Positions 34,269 through 48,110 of a stretch of 64,000 bases of DNA are shown piece by piece. Source of the stretch: Apium graveolens (Eukaryota; Streptophyta; Magnoliopsida; Apiales; Apiaceae); the NCBI RefSeq assembly GCF_009905375.1, contig NC_133647.1:134039263-134103262 (forward strand), given 5' to 3'. Every line of letters begins with the position of its first letter. Within the stretch, counting starts at the first letter, position 1. Made by a program: the position numbers and the translations under genes. Below the pieces are notes generated by a model, which did no database searches, had not been told where the DNA came from, and was given only the letters and a program-made list of their open reading frames with translations.

Positions 34269-37200
34269 TGTAACATCCGGGAAATATCGTATAATTAGTT
34301 GTGTCAATATATGATTATTATGTGAATATTATATAAATTTTTGGTGAATTATCTGATGATTGATAATAATATTTGGATGTTTTTATATAATAAAATGTGA
34401 GTATGTTAATTTTAATATGTCCGGAATAAAATATAGATAATTAAGGTATTTTTCTGGTAAATTATGGAGTGTTATATGATTTTATAATGATTTATGAATT
34501 TATTAATTATTTTCTGAATAATTACAAAATTATTTTATAAAGCCGGAAATCATCAGACTTCAACCGTTTTTACATTTATACAACCCGAAACTCCTCGGAA
34601 AACTCCTTCCTAACCTAATCTGGTAATTTCGGATATTTTCCGTGTTTTGACTTTTTCGATCCTGATTACGGTTTGACCCGTGCGCGACCCGGCGTAAGAT
34701 TTTCGATACGATAACCATTTCGATAAATCAACAACACCCGTATTCTCGAGAGACGGGATATTGTTACATTATTTTCATATATGGTGACTTATGAAAAGCT
34801 CGGCTTTGATAATTATCAAATTCTGGTATTAAATTGTATCATTTTTAAAGTTACTTAGCGGCTAAAAAATCTATTTTTGGATCATTTTGTAGTTACTTAG
34901 CGGCTAAGCAACTAATTTATCGATCCAAAACGATCCAGAACGAACCAATATTCAGTAAATATAAATAGCCTATTTCTTATTTCATTTATTTCGTTTATTC
35001 ATTTACAACCAGTTAAAATACCGTAAATACAGAGAAAAACCCTAGAAACCGATACGTTCTTGAGAATCAAACGCACGAACGAGGACGTTACCGAACTCCG
35101 ATTCAAGCGTGCAACATATCAAAATGAAGCTCTCGAAAAAATCTACCTTAATCCACCATCTATTTTTGCCCAGAAATCAAGGTATTTTTCTGATTTAATT
35201 ATTCAAATTCAAATTACTTATGAATTAAAATAGGAATTTTTGTTCTTGATGTTGTTTGTATGATTTGATGCCATAATTATGTAGATAATTTTGTCCTGGT
35301 CATTTTGATATATTATATGTTGAATTTGGAGTTCAATAACATATAGAAAAGTGAGTTTGATTTTCGAAATAATAAAATTAGGGTTTATAGGTTTGAATGT
35401 TTTTAATTGATTTTTAGGCGTTTTTTATTCAAGGGTTATTAGTGTAAATTGATTACATCAGCTTATAGATCGTGAAATGAAAAATCTTTTGGTACCGGTT
35501 TGAAGGCCAAACGATTACGGGATCGACCTCGCCGGAAAATGGCAGGAAGGTCACCGGAAAAGTTTAAGCCGTTTTTCCGGCTTGTTCAGGATATGTTTGT
35601 AAGATGTGTTTCTATGATCGTGATCCTGTGAACGTCAGGATCATTTGCCATCAATTTGAGGTCGTTTTGGGTAGTTATTCAGTGGCCGAAAAAGCTCGGG
35701 GTTGCCGTTAATGGAGACCGCCGGCGAGAAAGCGGGGAAGACGACAATTATGCTGTTTCGTCCCCATAGTTTGCAAGGATTTGTATTTCGGTCCATGGGA
35801 TTTTCAAAAATCACAAAAATAGGATTTATGTTTTAAAAATCTATAAAAACAGGATCTCGGTTTTAACTATTTTCAAAAATTGTATTTCTTTTTATTATAA
35901 TTTCAGAAAATAGTTTTTAATTATTTAAAATTCCAAAATTCATTATTTTAATTCTGAAAATTATTTTTAAATTCAAAAATAAATCTAAATTACTTAATTA
36001 ATTAATTTTAGTTGATAATTAATTATTTAATAAGTAAATTAATTTAAACATTAATTGATTAATTGATTTAATTAGTTATTAATTAATTTTAATTGATTAT
36101 TTAATTAGATTTAATTATTTCTTTTGAGTTAAAAATTCCAAAAAATAGTTTCGAGCTTTAAAATATTATTCTAAATTATTTTCAAGGCTTGATAATTATT
36201 TTAAAATTATTTTAAAAGTCATATTCGAGTATTTGAACCCTATTATTTAATTATTAAATGATTCAAAGACTGTTTTAATTCCGAAAAATGTTCAAAAATG
36301 CATAATAAATCAACCGTTCGTCCGATTAATACGAAACGAATGCCTCTAGACTTAGAAAAATATATTGCTTTTATTAAAAATATTTTCGGGACCTAAATTC
36401 CTTTGTATCTAAAGGACGTTTATTTTAAGGATCATTCTGAGTCAATAATCGTTCGATAAAATATTCTTTTTGACCTGATTTCAATTCTAAACGTATTAAG
36501 ACATATCTTTTGTCGATTCAACTTATGTGCTACATGAATTACATGATTATGTGTTATATGATTACATGCCCTATGTATACATGATTTGTGGATAATGAGT
36601 CAGCGTGTCTTTTAAACATTATCTGATTGAGTTGTGATCTTTATCTGTTATTATCGGGCGGGTAGATAATAAGAATAAACGTATAGAATAGATAATTATA
36701 TATTATCAGTTCATTGAATAGTATTATTTATGATAGATAGACATAGTATGAGGCATTCAAAGCCAGACAGAGATTATAAAAGTAAAGCTTGATTAATAGT
36801 AAGGAGACGAGTGAATTCGGAATCGAGATAAACTTGAAATAGCGACTGTTTAGAAAGGTCAAGTGGCATGTCAATGGAAATATAGACACATCAGGACTGA
36901 GTGATATTTCAAATAGTTAAAGAGTAGAGGGTCACCAATTGAGGCAAGTATTCCCGAACTTTCATTTAAATACTGCAAGTATTCCTAACCTTTCTCCTAA
37001 AATACTGCAAATATTTATTCGCTTATATTCTAAGTTCAGCATAGTTAACTGTTTTATATTTCGCTGCAATTACTCTTATTATTCCAGTTCTTTTCATTAT
37101 TGTTCCTATAATTCGATTGCTCTCTTGAGCAAAATACCCATTCTTTCGGGTTATTTGCGAACCCTGAGTTGGGATGTTTTGAATTCAAAATGATTTGATA

Positions 37201-37998
37201 TCAAAATACTCTACAGGCTGGACGGTTATTATGAGGACCAGTGATGAGCTGGATCCTATGGGTCAGGGATGGACCGGACCCTTTAGGCCATAGTTTCCTG
37301 GGTACCCCATATGTTGGTTGGGTCTATGCAGTTGGGTATAGATCCGCACTATCTCCTGACTGATCAGCAGGTTATAGTGCATATGTTGGTTTCTAGTGTC
37401 CAGTCTAATTTATTGTTGATCGCCATTAACGGTATTCCTTCCCGAATAATTCATAATTACAAATTTCAAAAGGATGAAATATTGAAACGATTACTGTACT
37501 TTTTCGGAAAAATGCTATTTATGATTAAAGGCCAATGAGGGCTGATGTTTTGTTCACTTAACTATTTAAATATGTAAAGACGTTTTTAAATCATTCAACA
37601 ATCGTTTACAGGAGTTTTCTGATCTGATACCTGGAAACCATTTATGATACTTGCTGGGCATTTTTGGCTCACTCTTGCTTTGTGAACTCTAATTTCTTTC
37701 AGTATTAAATGAGGGCAAAGTGAATAACTTTTAATAGACAACAAAAATGGTGAGATTCCAGCTGAAGAAATTTGGAGATGTTGGAGCGATCAATACAAGG
37801 AAATTAGTAGTGAGGTAATGAAATTATATTTAGACAATGTAAATTTTAAAAGGTTAGATTCTTGTTTCATACTATAACCTGTAAGCGATCCTGAATATGA
37901 GGGGTTATCTGTATATTTATTTTAATATACAGGTTTTTATTATTATTTAAAGTTGTGTAGTAACACCCAATCCTGACCCCGGATTTGGGGGTGGTACA
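34269..37998 (+). repeat. Long 5' LTR of a Ty3/gypsy element
   Basis: The LTR starts TGTAACATCC and ends GGGGGTGGTACA, 3,730 bp. A degenerate tRNA-Met primer site follows, making it a 5' LTR in plus orientation. It contains a TTAATTAA-rich block (35990-36120) and a segment with CTGATCAGCAGG (about 37360) shared with 27312-29342. TATAAATAG-like sequence lies near 34960. Short ORFs inside are not supported as genes. The matching 3' LTR is not in the window. Confidence 0.82.
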
Positions 37999-37999
37999 G

Positions 38000-38012
38000 T
38001 TCGCATCAGAGC
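38000..38012 (+). promoter_or_regulatory. Degenerate primer-binding site, initiator tRNA-Met
   Basis: TTCGCATCAGAGC matches TGGTATCAGAGC at 9 of the last 12 positions and directly follows the LTR end. Confidence 0.65.
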
Positions 38013-40826
38013 TGCAGGTTATTGGTCACTGAAATAAGAATAGGTGAGAGTAAGATAGGAATGATAGGTCATACAAGATAGGAAAGACCCTAGGCATACT
38101 CAGGTTAAGTGGAGTTGAGTGCGAATTAGGATTGGCAGATCCGATATAGAGGTTGATAAGATAGGATTGTTGAGAAAGGGTAAGGAGAATATCATAACAT
38201 TATAGGTATATTGAGTCTCAGATCCTACAGTTATAAGGAATCGACAGATCGACGGAGACTGGGTATGATACCCTACTTGTCACGAGGTTTTGAAGAAAAT
38301 GCGATTGATTTTGTGAGCACTGGTGTAAGGGAAGCTAAGTGAATATTAGTACGATTTAACTTAGGTATTAGAACGAGTTCCACGTCGGAGGCAACCAGTT
38401 GATGGAAGCTGATGAAGAACCAACGTTGCACGTTTCGAAGGCACCCTCGTTGCGAGAAGGTTCTTATCACTTATCGGGAGCTGCGCGAGGAATGATATCT
38501 ACCTTACTAGGTACAGGTAAGACTAGCAAGAAAATGTGACCCTATCAATAGACCGAACATCGATTCGCATGCGTGGTTGCAAGCATAACATCAAGGACGA
38601 CGACAAGAATATAAAAGACAATGGCAGACGTCAGCACTGGGTTCGAGTTAGAAATAAAATGATATACGACGGTAAATAAAGTTTCGGTGACTAATAAGTG
38701 CGAGCAGAATCCAAGGAAGAGAGGAAGATGTACCAAAATGGAGAGACCCTTATATGGGCATTCCTTTAATTAGATATTTCATTAGCGGGTCAAGAGGATA
38801 GCAAGTAACTTATATAGTAATGACGACCAAATAATTGATTTTCAAAATTTTAAAATGAAATTTCGGAGAAGATTTTCTTAATCAGCTTTCAGAAGATTTT
38901 TGGTATGAAATGAGTTTTACAATTTGGTTGTCGAATTACTATTTATGTTCTTGTTATTATAAACAGAAAATGACCTAAAAAGAAGAATGGAAGTAGACTT
39001 AGTATTATTAATCTGGAAGACCAAATAGACCCACTAGTGATAAGAAAGTTTAAAGTTTTCGTGAAAGATGAACATAAATTTTGTTTAATATTATTGATTG
39101 AATCAACTTGTTAAAACATTATTTACTCAATTCATGAGATAGTTAAAATTTAATGAGATGCGTAATTTGAGCGGACAGAGGATGACTGAAGGAAATGGAA
39201 GAATCTTCCAGATAATTGGGGAATAATAGTATTTCTATCGACAGAGTTGAGACGTTGCGGGGTCGACTGTTACCTTACGTGATATAAAGGAAATCGGAAG
39301 TAATAATTATAAATTTCATAGGAACGCGATTACGATCAAATCATTAAAGCATTTAATGTGGAGGCATTTCCAGACGGCATTCCGAAGTTATAACATGACC
39401 TAAACGGTGAATCTCTCATTCGAATGGTTTCTGAAGGCATACGTAAATGAAGCGTGGACGGTGACCAATGATGATCTACAATGTTATTCATTTACAAATA
39501 CGATAACATATGTTCTTCTCGAGTTTTGAATATGTATGAGCTTCTTCTGTTACTAGATCATATGAGGCAAAAATGAAAGAAAAATTTCTTATATTCCTTC
39601 TGAATTGTTTCTTTCCTCAAATTATTAATTCCTGATTGAGACAAACAGTGTTGTGGTATGACGCTTTGTTGAAATGACAAAGAGTCGGGTGGGATGCCAC
39701 CTAATCATGTGCTGTATGCCATATAGTATGAAAGACTGGCCATCTTGAGTACGAATATGGTTGTCTCATTCACATCTAAATCTTCAGTCATTCTTCTTCC
39801 TTCAATTGCTTACAGATTCTTCCAACTGTTTGTTGTATTATTATTCCTTATCCTTCTTTTCATTCAAAATCTTATTCACACACTCTCCTCTTGCGTAGAC
39901 TCTGTTCTCTAATGATTTCAAAAGAAATGAAATAGTGTGATACGTGGAATCATACAACGAACATAGATACAACTGCAAATCGATAAATGGTGAACGTCTG
40001 CGAGCAAGGAAAAATTGATGCACCGACAAATGTGGACATGGAGGAGATATCAAGTCAGACAGTTGTTCTTACTACAGGGATCTCATTAGTATGGTAGATT
40101 ACATTAACGCGATGCATTTCAAATTGGAAGATTTCGATAAGAAATGAATCGTTAGTGAACCGTAATAATTAGATCAATTACAAAATAAGGAAGTAAAGTT
40201 GTGTGCGTCAGACGGAGCAAACGAGTATTGGGATGAGGATCAAAGATCAAGGAAATTCTGAACAATGACTCAGACATTCAATTACTAAGTGAAACATCTC
40301 TTCGTCGCGGGAATATATTTGTCGTGAAGATTCAAGATGGAAGAAATCTTAAATGTAATCGAACTGCGAACGTGCTCTTCAAGAAATTGTGAAGTTCTCT
40401 AACTTGCGTAAATAAGTGATGGTGAATTCAATGCTCATACCCGGGTCAGTGATGAAAGTTTGATGCGGAACCATAAGTGGGGATGAAGCAATGGTGACTC
40501 GACGGTAAAACCTTTTAAGAAATAATGATATAACGATTAAGTTTCTACCAGATTGCGACGATAGTAATGAAAACCGTGCATGGTTATTAAAAGATAAACA
40601 TATTAAGTAATGAAATTGAATGCGTATCGTCCAAGATAGATGATTGTGGTGATTTGTGGAAGGATGCGACATAATTCTTAAAAGTAACTGTACACAATTG
40701 GTAATGACAAGAAATAAGTTAAAAGAATCGCGAAATAAAAATCCTTGAAGAACAACAAGATAAATTCATTAATGACAATTCATAATATTCTAAAAAAATT
40801 GAGAAATGTATGGTTATATTAATCAT
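38013..40826 (+). mobile_element. Internal region of the long-LTR gypsy element, left part
   Basis: Purine-rich, stop-ridden sequence with no recognisable gag or pol domain. The block at 39650-39835 is homologous to 15335-15545, tying it to the truncated element at 14509. It is interrupted at 40827 by a complete antisense element; the other half resumes at 54992. Either a very old coding region or a non-coding (LARD-like) internal region. Confidence 0.55.
40822..40826. repeat. Target site duplication ATCAT, left
   Basis: Exact match to 54992-54996; abuts the LTR start TGTAACACC. Confidence 0.85.
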
Positions 40827-43800
40827 TGTAACACCCCCAAATCCGGGGTCGGGGATCCGGGTTGTCACGAGTTCTATTTCCCTTAAAACATCCAATCTTA
40901 ATAAATAATCAACTACTCTGAACTGTGACCCCACAATAAACACACACACCGCAAGTTATAGTCTCAGAGATGAATACCCAAAAAAAATAACACAAGTCAT
41001 TTTATTCCATAATTATAAGCCATTACACCTCAAAAGGGTTTCTGAATAAATTTACATTTCTTTGCCATTATTACAATTCATAAATATACATAATCTGGTA
41101 CATCAAAAGTTGAAAGCCTAGCCTATTGGTAGTTCCTACCTCAGCTACAACGATATCAACGCCTATAGGAAACTGCGGAACGTTTCCTATCCGCTCACGA
41201 ATTGGGAGCTTGGTCCTGTTCATCTTGTCTATCTGATGTTGTGTGATGAAAGAAGAAAGCAAGGGTGAGCAACAAGCTCACCAAAATAATATGTATAATG
41301 ATGAACAATATATGAGTATTCGCATAGTACTCATGAAAGTCTTGGTCAAGAAGAAATGAACCAAGTTTGATATCTTAATGCGATGAAGTCGCAAAATATT
41401 CAGTATATATACATATATACTTTTCAAAATCTTGGAAGTCCTCTTCCATACATAATATACACAGAGTTCAAGTTTATAACTATATAAAAATATTGTTGCA
41501 AGGTGATCTCATATATCTAACCTTGTCTCAACGTTTTTCTGAAAATCTTTGTCATGCATAAGATAATCATTTACTAGATATAAGTTTAAAAGATGAAGTT
41601 ATAAGATACTCCAATATACTTATATCTTTTCCAAATACTACTTGAACTACCACCGTTCAAGTTGTAATTAGTTTCAAAAGTTCATCACATAGATGAGACT
41701 ACAAGACAAGATTTGAATAGATTCAATCTTTGAACATCATTATAAATAATGAAGTTACGAGATACTTCATTAAGTCCCGATATATATATATACACCTATA
41801 TATATACATTTCATACACTCCTTGAAAACCTCTGTTATGAAAATTATAAACAGAGTGGCCATATCCAATGAATTTTGGAAAGAAAAGAATTTTGGCATAA
41901 ACCTGATATCTTGTTGATCAGGCAAAGATACCAATAAGTAACCTTTTCTACTAGTAGATGGACGAATTCCCCACTGGTCATCACCCTGGCCGCAATAGGA
42001 CCTTATGCTGGACTGCCACTCAGCCACTTATGCATTTGATGGACTCTCACTGAGCCACTTACACTATTATGGACGCCCACTGAGCTCATGTTGCTTATGC
42101 CGACTCGATAGATGGACTTACTTCCCGAACGTTGGGTAAGTAATCAATTCATTTACCAAAACTGCAACCTTGTTGCGAATATAAAATATACCATAGAGCC
42201 GGATCCCTCAGGTTTTGAGCGAGTATTTAAATCCCCTTTAAAAGGAAGATCTTAAATATAAAAAAATGAGTTTTGGGATCCGCTCTAACTTTTAAAAATC
42301 ATTTTGAAGACTCGAAAACACTTTAAAGAGTGTTTGGAGTAATGCTGATTTAATAAAATAAATCAGTCCCAATATATTTAGAAAATATCTGAATATTATT
42401 ATTTAAATAATATTCCCATAAAGAATAATTGAGGTAGAAGTTGGAAAACTTATACTTGAAATAAATAGTAAATAATCAAAGATATCCTTATACGAAAGTA
42501 ATATCTTTATTTGAATAATCAAAAGTAAGTTTGATTATCGAACATTATTCTTTAATAAAATAAAGAATATTATTAAATAATAAGCGGAGTCATAATACCT
42601 CGAATGAATATTATAAATAATATTCATTAAATAAAATAAAGGAGTCATACATCCTCAAATGAATATCCAATTAATAATCATTAAATAATATAAACTGAGT
42701 CATAAGCCCTCGAATGAATATTCGAAATAATATTCAATTAATACAATAAAAGGAGTCATAAGTCCTCGGATGAATATTCAAAATAATATTCAATAAAAAA
42801 TAAAGGGAGTCATAAATCCTCGGATGAATATTCGAAATAATATTCAATTAATACAATAAAAGGACTCATAATTCCTCGGATGAATATTCAAAATAATATT
42901 CAATAAAAAATAAAGGGAGTCATAAATCCTCGGATGAATATTCGAAATAATATTCAATAAATAAAATAAAGTTAAAGTTATCGAATAAACCTTATTCGAT
43001 TAATAGTTTTGAAAACTATAACCATATATATATAAAATATATATATTATACTCGGGAACATCGACTCCCGGTTTAGAAATATGTTCACCTTTTGATCCCC
43101 TATACTAAGGGTAAACTCAAATACCGCTTATCTCTAGCATAGGTATTATGCAACTATAAGCATTTGAACCAACAGATATATAAATCAAGAATATGAAATA
43201 GGCATGCATATGTACCATATCACATGCTATAATATATCGCAAGAATTTGCTAATAACCAATATGCATTTATCGCAAGATCATGCATATACACATATACAT
43301 CACAACAAAAGTTATACGGGTAGAAAACTTGCCTGAGTGCTCCCGGATAGACTTAAGCTTAGAGTGGGTCCGATAACCTATGAACAACAACATAAGTCAG
43401 AATTAGACCCCGGTCGCTTAAGAAACTAGACTTTAACCATTTATAGTCCTAATGTTCGCTTTCGCGCTTAACGATTTACTTAAGTCGCTCGAGTACCCTT
43501 GGCTCCACCATTTTTAATAAATTAACCATTAAGGGTTTTAAGGCGATTCTTTCGTGAGTACCTTACCAACTGCCTAATCCACTTTTCATAATTGTTTCTT
43601 ACCCCAATTAGTCATTTAAGGTCCTTAACCAAGGTTTCAAAGTAAGGCGAGGGGTAATGTTTTGTTCGCGAAACGTCGTTACTTAAAACGGCCGTTTCTC
43701 CTAAACCGTACATCGGAATCAAACGAACCACATATCAAAACGAAGCTCGTAACATGAACTATCTAAACATGGCAATGGTCAAAACCTAGCAGGGAGTTCT

Positions 43801-45135
43801 CGGGTCCTAATGTTATGAACAAAAGCAGTCTAAAGTAAATCGGACATTACGACGGCTATATTTACGCGATTTCCCAATTTTTTACCATTCCAATTCAACC
43901 ACCAATCAATCCCAATCCATCCATACAACCAAAATCCATCCTCACTACATCATAACAGACCCAATCAACTCAGCATTAACAATTTATACTTATTCTTAAA
44001 CTTGAATTTAAACTATACTTAAGTCCTTTAACCAAACCATAAGATTTCAACCTTCAATTCACTACCATTCCAACCCAAACTCTAAACCAACAAGCATCAA
44101 GCTACTCTTTACCATAACTATCAAAATCATCCTAATATACAAAGTAAAGCTAGGGTTTGGAGATTTTATACCTTCCTTGAAGCTTTTAATCAATGAAAGG
44201 TCCTTGGAATGCCCATGGAAGCCTTGATCTATACTTAAGCTACCTTGAACTTTCAAAAAACATCAAGAAAACCAAAGTTATTTCTTGAAGGTTACTATTC
44301 ACCATCTTCTTCCTTGATTTATTGGAAAAGATTGTGAAGGAATTAGAAGCTTAAACTTATAGGACATCCATATCTATGTACAAGGAACCTTAGATAATTA
44401 CCTCATGATTTAACAATGCTTGGATCTTGAATTTTGGAAATTTCTTCTTTGAAAAAGAAGAAAAGCCGAGAGCAAGCTTGGAAGAAAGAGAGATTTTTGT
44501 GTTTTTGCTTTGATTTGATTTTTGGTTGGTTGTTTTTGTTTAGATTTTGGTTAATTACCTTAATAACTTTGAACTTTGTGTGGTTATCATTCATCCACAC
44601 CTCCTTCCCTCCTATGTCATGCTTACATCACCTTATTGTGTCATCATCCCTTACTTGTCATCTCCTTATTGGTTGGATGACCTCATCATCCCTAACCTCC
44701 TTGATTAACTTCCTAATTGTTTGCCTAATGACCGCTAATCTGTTATACGGTTCGCTTAACTTTCATTTTCGTTTATCGTTTGAGGGATCATACCCGGGAT
44801 CTTATTACTTGGGTTTCCTTAACCTTTCTCAATACATTCTAATCCTTTTATGATCCTCTCTTATAATCCTTTTATTTAAATCCTTTTTATCCTGTTACCT
44901 TATACTCAATTCTTTCCGTATCTAGTGGATTTCCAGGAAAAATCAAAGTGTTCGGAATTGGATTCTGACGATCTTTACATACACTTATATACCATATAGA
45001 GTACTAATAAAATCTCAGAATATCAATAACAGAACCCCTACATAGTGTGGCAAGAAAAGTTTTCTTATTCAGCATAATCTGTAAAATCACTATTCATAAG
45101 GGTTTCAAAAATTTCCAAAAAGTGGGGTTATTACA
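40827..45135 (-). repeat. 3' LTR (left copy) of the 14.2-kb element
   Basis: 4,309 bp, from TGTAACACC to ATTACA, nearly identical to 50684-54991. On the minus strand a polypurine tract precedes it, so it is the 3' LTR. It holds a seven-unit tandem repeat (42587-42971). Short ORFs that recur in both LTRs recur only because the LTRs are near-identical. Confidence 0.92.
42587..42971 (-). repeat. Seven-unit ~55-bp tandem repeat in left LTR
   Basis: Units start (GAGTCATA) at 42587, 42642, 42697, 42753, 42807, 42863 and 42917. Later units hold GAATATTCGAAATAATATTC or a variant, an inverted repeat GAATATT/AATATTC with a 6-nt loop. Even- and odd-numbered units differ in tail (AATTAATACAATAAA against AATAAAAAATAAAG). 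Confidence 0.8.
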
Positions 45136-45136
45136 G

Positions 45137-45148
45137 TCTCCCCTCCTT
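45137..45148 (-). promoter_or_regulatory. Polypurine tract of the 14.2-kb element
   Basis: On the minus strand AAGGAGGGGAGA lies one base before the 3' LTR. Confidence 0.8.
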
Positions 45149-45749
45149 AAAAGGATTCCGTCCCGGAATCAGATAGAAAATGAATAGGGATACTCTCTTA
45201 GCATTGCACTTTCTAGCTCTCGAGTAAACTTTCCCACATTGTGGTCCTACCACCAAACTCTGCCTAGTTTGATAACCCTTCTCCTAAGCACTTGTTCCTT
45301 TTCACTCTATAACCCTTCCCGGTTGCTCCATATAGGTTACACCGGGTTGCATGTCTATGCGCTCATATGCCCCTATTTATCTGGCATCCGAATTACACTT
45401 CATTAACATTGATACGTGGAACACGTTATGAACTTGCTACAGGTTCGGGGGTAGGGCTAGCTCGTATGCTAACTTCCCAATATGTTTTAGTATATCCAAG
45501 GGTCCGACAAATTGTGGACTTAGCTTTCCTTTCTTTCCGAATCTCATCAATCCTTTCCAAGGGTTTCCAAGGGAATACCTTTAAAAACACTAGGTCCTCT
45601 ACTTCCTATTCTTTGTCCTTTCGTGTCAAATCAACATACTTCTTATGTCCATCTTGGGCTACTACCATCCGTCCTCTGATTAGATCTATTATATCCTTGG
45701 TCCTTTGGACTACTGCGGGTCCGAGCATCTTGCGCTCTACAACTTCATC

Positions 45750-45932
45750 CTAACATAAGGGAGATCGACATTGTCTTCCCTCAAGGATCTCATAAGGCGA
45801 TATCTCAATACTGACATATGATCTATTATCGTAAGAAAACTCAATCTGTGTTAAGTGATCATTCCAATTTCTTTCAAGTCTATTGCACAGACTCTCATTA
45901 TAGCTTTTAGCATTAGAGCTTTTGCTTCTCAA
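45750..45932 (-). pseudogene. Gypsy integrase C-terminal remnant
   Basis: The minus strand reads ERNWNDHLTQIEFSYDNRSY and then ISPYEILEGRQCRSPLC, matching the end of the integrase core of Tekay-type gypsy elements. Sixty codons are open. More integrase sequence must lie in 45933-47370 but is too degraded for me to place motif by motif. Confidence 0.75.
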
Positions 45933-47375
45933 TACCCATTCTTTTCCAGTTCGTAATCACTACTACCTTCCGTTCCTAATATTATACTGGTTATACTTTT
46001 GCTCGTTAGCGTTCTATAACCTTTTAATAACCACGTCAACCTTAGTATCACGAATGTGTTTCCATTCCGAATACTACCACAACTTTACTACTCCTTTTTC
46101 AGCTGTTTCTATTTTTAAAAGCTTGATCCATCATATAGAAGTAAAAGAATTCATTGAGAGATCACTATGATCATGAACACTTGTTACATTGCATAGTTAG
46201 TACAGAAGGTGGCCAGCCTTTAGTACTTGACAAGCAATTAAACAATAGTTGGTATCCTACTCGGCTTCTATCACGCAGATAGATAGTCATTCGACAATAC
46301 CTCCCCTTCTGGAAGGGTTGTTCTTCTCAGTTTATATGAAATGAAAAGAAGAGAAAAGAACGAATTGAAGAGAATTGTAAATATAAAAAAAATATACTGC
46401 CACAAAATATCTGGCTTGGAACCTACCTCTGAACTATAGAGGTTTGTCATAGGAGAACAAAACATATATGTATTTATATCAACATCAAGTATTATAGCAT
46501 CGTATTTCACATGCCTAAATATTTTTGCTATTCCGTCCATCATTCTATGGACCCATGCTTTACCTCGAGCTTATACACAATCACCTTTGAAGCTCCCTCG
46601 ATATCGAAAATCGAATCTGGGATTTCATTCTAGATATCATCGTTACTAGAATTCTATGCTTGCACCGCAACCTTCCTCGTATAGTAATACGACTCTCTTT
46701 TCATAAGAGGGAATAAATATTCAATAGGTAGATACTCTACTTAATTAGTCTATCAATGATAACTTATACACTACCACGACCCGATTAGTGGTACTCAATC
46801 TCAACATCCATTCCAATACAACTCTCACGGTTGTAATCAGCTCATTACTCGCAGAATCATTGCTGCATTACTATGGTCCACCACTAACCTACTGTCGTCA
46901 TTCACTTTCCATGAAATCTTAACATCTAACCATACGGAGTCCATACACGTCATATAGAATACTTCTAAGGAGTTAACATAACCACCAATCATAATTCATG
47001 AAGAACACTCCAAACTCTGACGTACTTTCATGACATGAAGTAGATAAAATTGCAGAAGAGTTTCAGTCAAAGCAACGATAGCAGGTTAATACCATTCTTA
47101 ATCTTATGCCTTCAGTAGAAGACTCAACTCAAAGGTTTGTTTAGTCCTTTTTGAAACATGGTCCTGGCTTATTCTCAAGATAGGACCTTCTAAGATAGAT
47201 AGCCCGCTCATGGTGATTACACAAATTAAACCTTTACCAAACTACTATTAATGTTGGGTATTGCACAGTCAACAGAAGGAATGTCAATCTTTTAAACCAT
47301 AATACAACCTTTACGGCTTCAACCATTATCATTGTATTCCTCTGGCACGAGCGCCTATAATTGTCCTCTTACACT
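45933..47375 (-). pseudogene. Degraded pol region, presumed integrase
   Basis: Lies between a RNase H-end trace (about 47390) and the integrase C-terminus (45750-45932), which is the right length for integrase (about 1.4 kb). I found no intact zinc or catalytic motif. Assignment is by position. Confidence 0.4.
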
Positions 47376-48110
47376 TAAAGTGTCGGCCACCTCTTTGGCC
47401 TTTCTTGATAGTAAAATTTCCTTACAGTCAATGTCATTTTAACCACCTCCAAATAAATTTTCTACCTCATTTCAATCACAGCTTATGTGAAGATGTTTTC
47501 CTTAAAATCTGATGAGTAAAAAAAAATCACCATTTTTCCATAAGTTATTGCCTCAGTCTTTAGAGGTTAATCACTGTCACGACTGACTCTCAATCATACT
47601 TAGAACATCTTTTTATCTTAAATCCTAATTGCCCTGAACAATATCGACCATTACTGGTTCGATCCATACTTTCTCGTGGTTTAACACGTGCCCCACTTGG
47701 CATCATTATAATTACGTCATATTTCCTTTATCAACATTTCTATTCTTGAGAATTTTGAATATTACCTTTCTCCCTGTAAAACCTCTAAGGTTATCCTTGA
47801 ATCGTTCCTCCTGTATTCCCTAGATACAGGGCATATCAAAATACCCTTCACTAATACTAGAACCATTATCTATATACTTCTGGAAAAAAATTCTCCACTG
47901 ATTCTTAAAGGTTGTTATTACCTTAATCCTTTCCAATTCATACTGTCAAAACTCATTATATCCCTATTAAGGGTGAAATGCCAACCTTTATGCATTCCCC
48001 TAGGATTCATTTCAAGTTATCGAAGTTATATCCTTAATTCCACCTTTAAAAAAAATACTTGCATCCTTTCATGGATAAATCAAGTCATATATCCTTGATA
48101 GATTATCTTA
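47376..48110 (-). pseudogene. Degraded reverse transcriptase and RNase H-end traces
   Basis: On the minus strand, 48090-47900 follows the spacing of the gypsy RT palm (a DASIFFKGGIKD-like line where families have A-x-x-F-S-K-I-D-L, then GYNEF for G-H-Y-E-F). Near 47760 YSKFSRIEMLIKEI stands for Y-A-K-F-S-K-C-E-F-W-L-x-E-V. Near 47390 AKEVADTLSVRGQ resembles the V-A-D-A-L-S-R end of RNase H. Many stops and shifts occur. Confidence 0.55.

Noticed and set aside
36939..37538. Two ORFs of 84 and 75 codons
   Set aside because: Within the long LTR at 34269-37998; no homology recognised and no counterpart preserved in the related LTR at 27312-29342.
41770..42027. Minus-strand ORF of 85 codons repeated at 51625-51882
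   Set aside because: It lies inside the two near-identical LTRs, so recurrence reflects LTR identity, not selection on a protein. No domain recognised.
42587..42971. Regularly spaced repeats resembling a CRISPR array
   Set aside because: Units are contiguous ~55-bp tandem repeats in a plant LTR, with no unique spacers.
44434..44853. 139-codon plus-strand ORF, hydrophobic
   Set aside because: Inside the LTR, antisense to the element, low-complexity pyrimidine-rich DNA. The other LTR copy has it shortened by frameshift (54291-54560).
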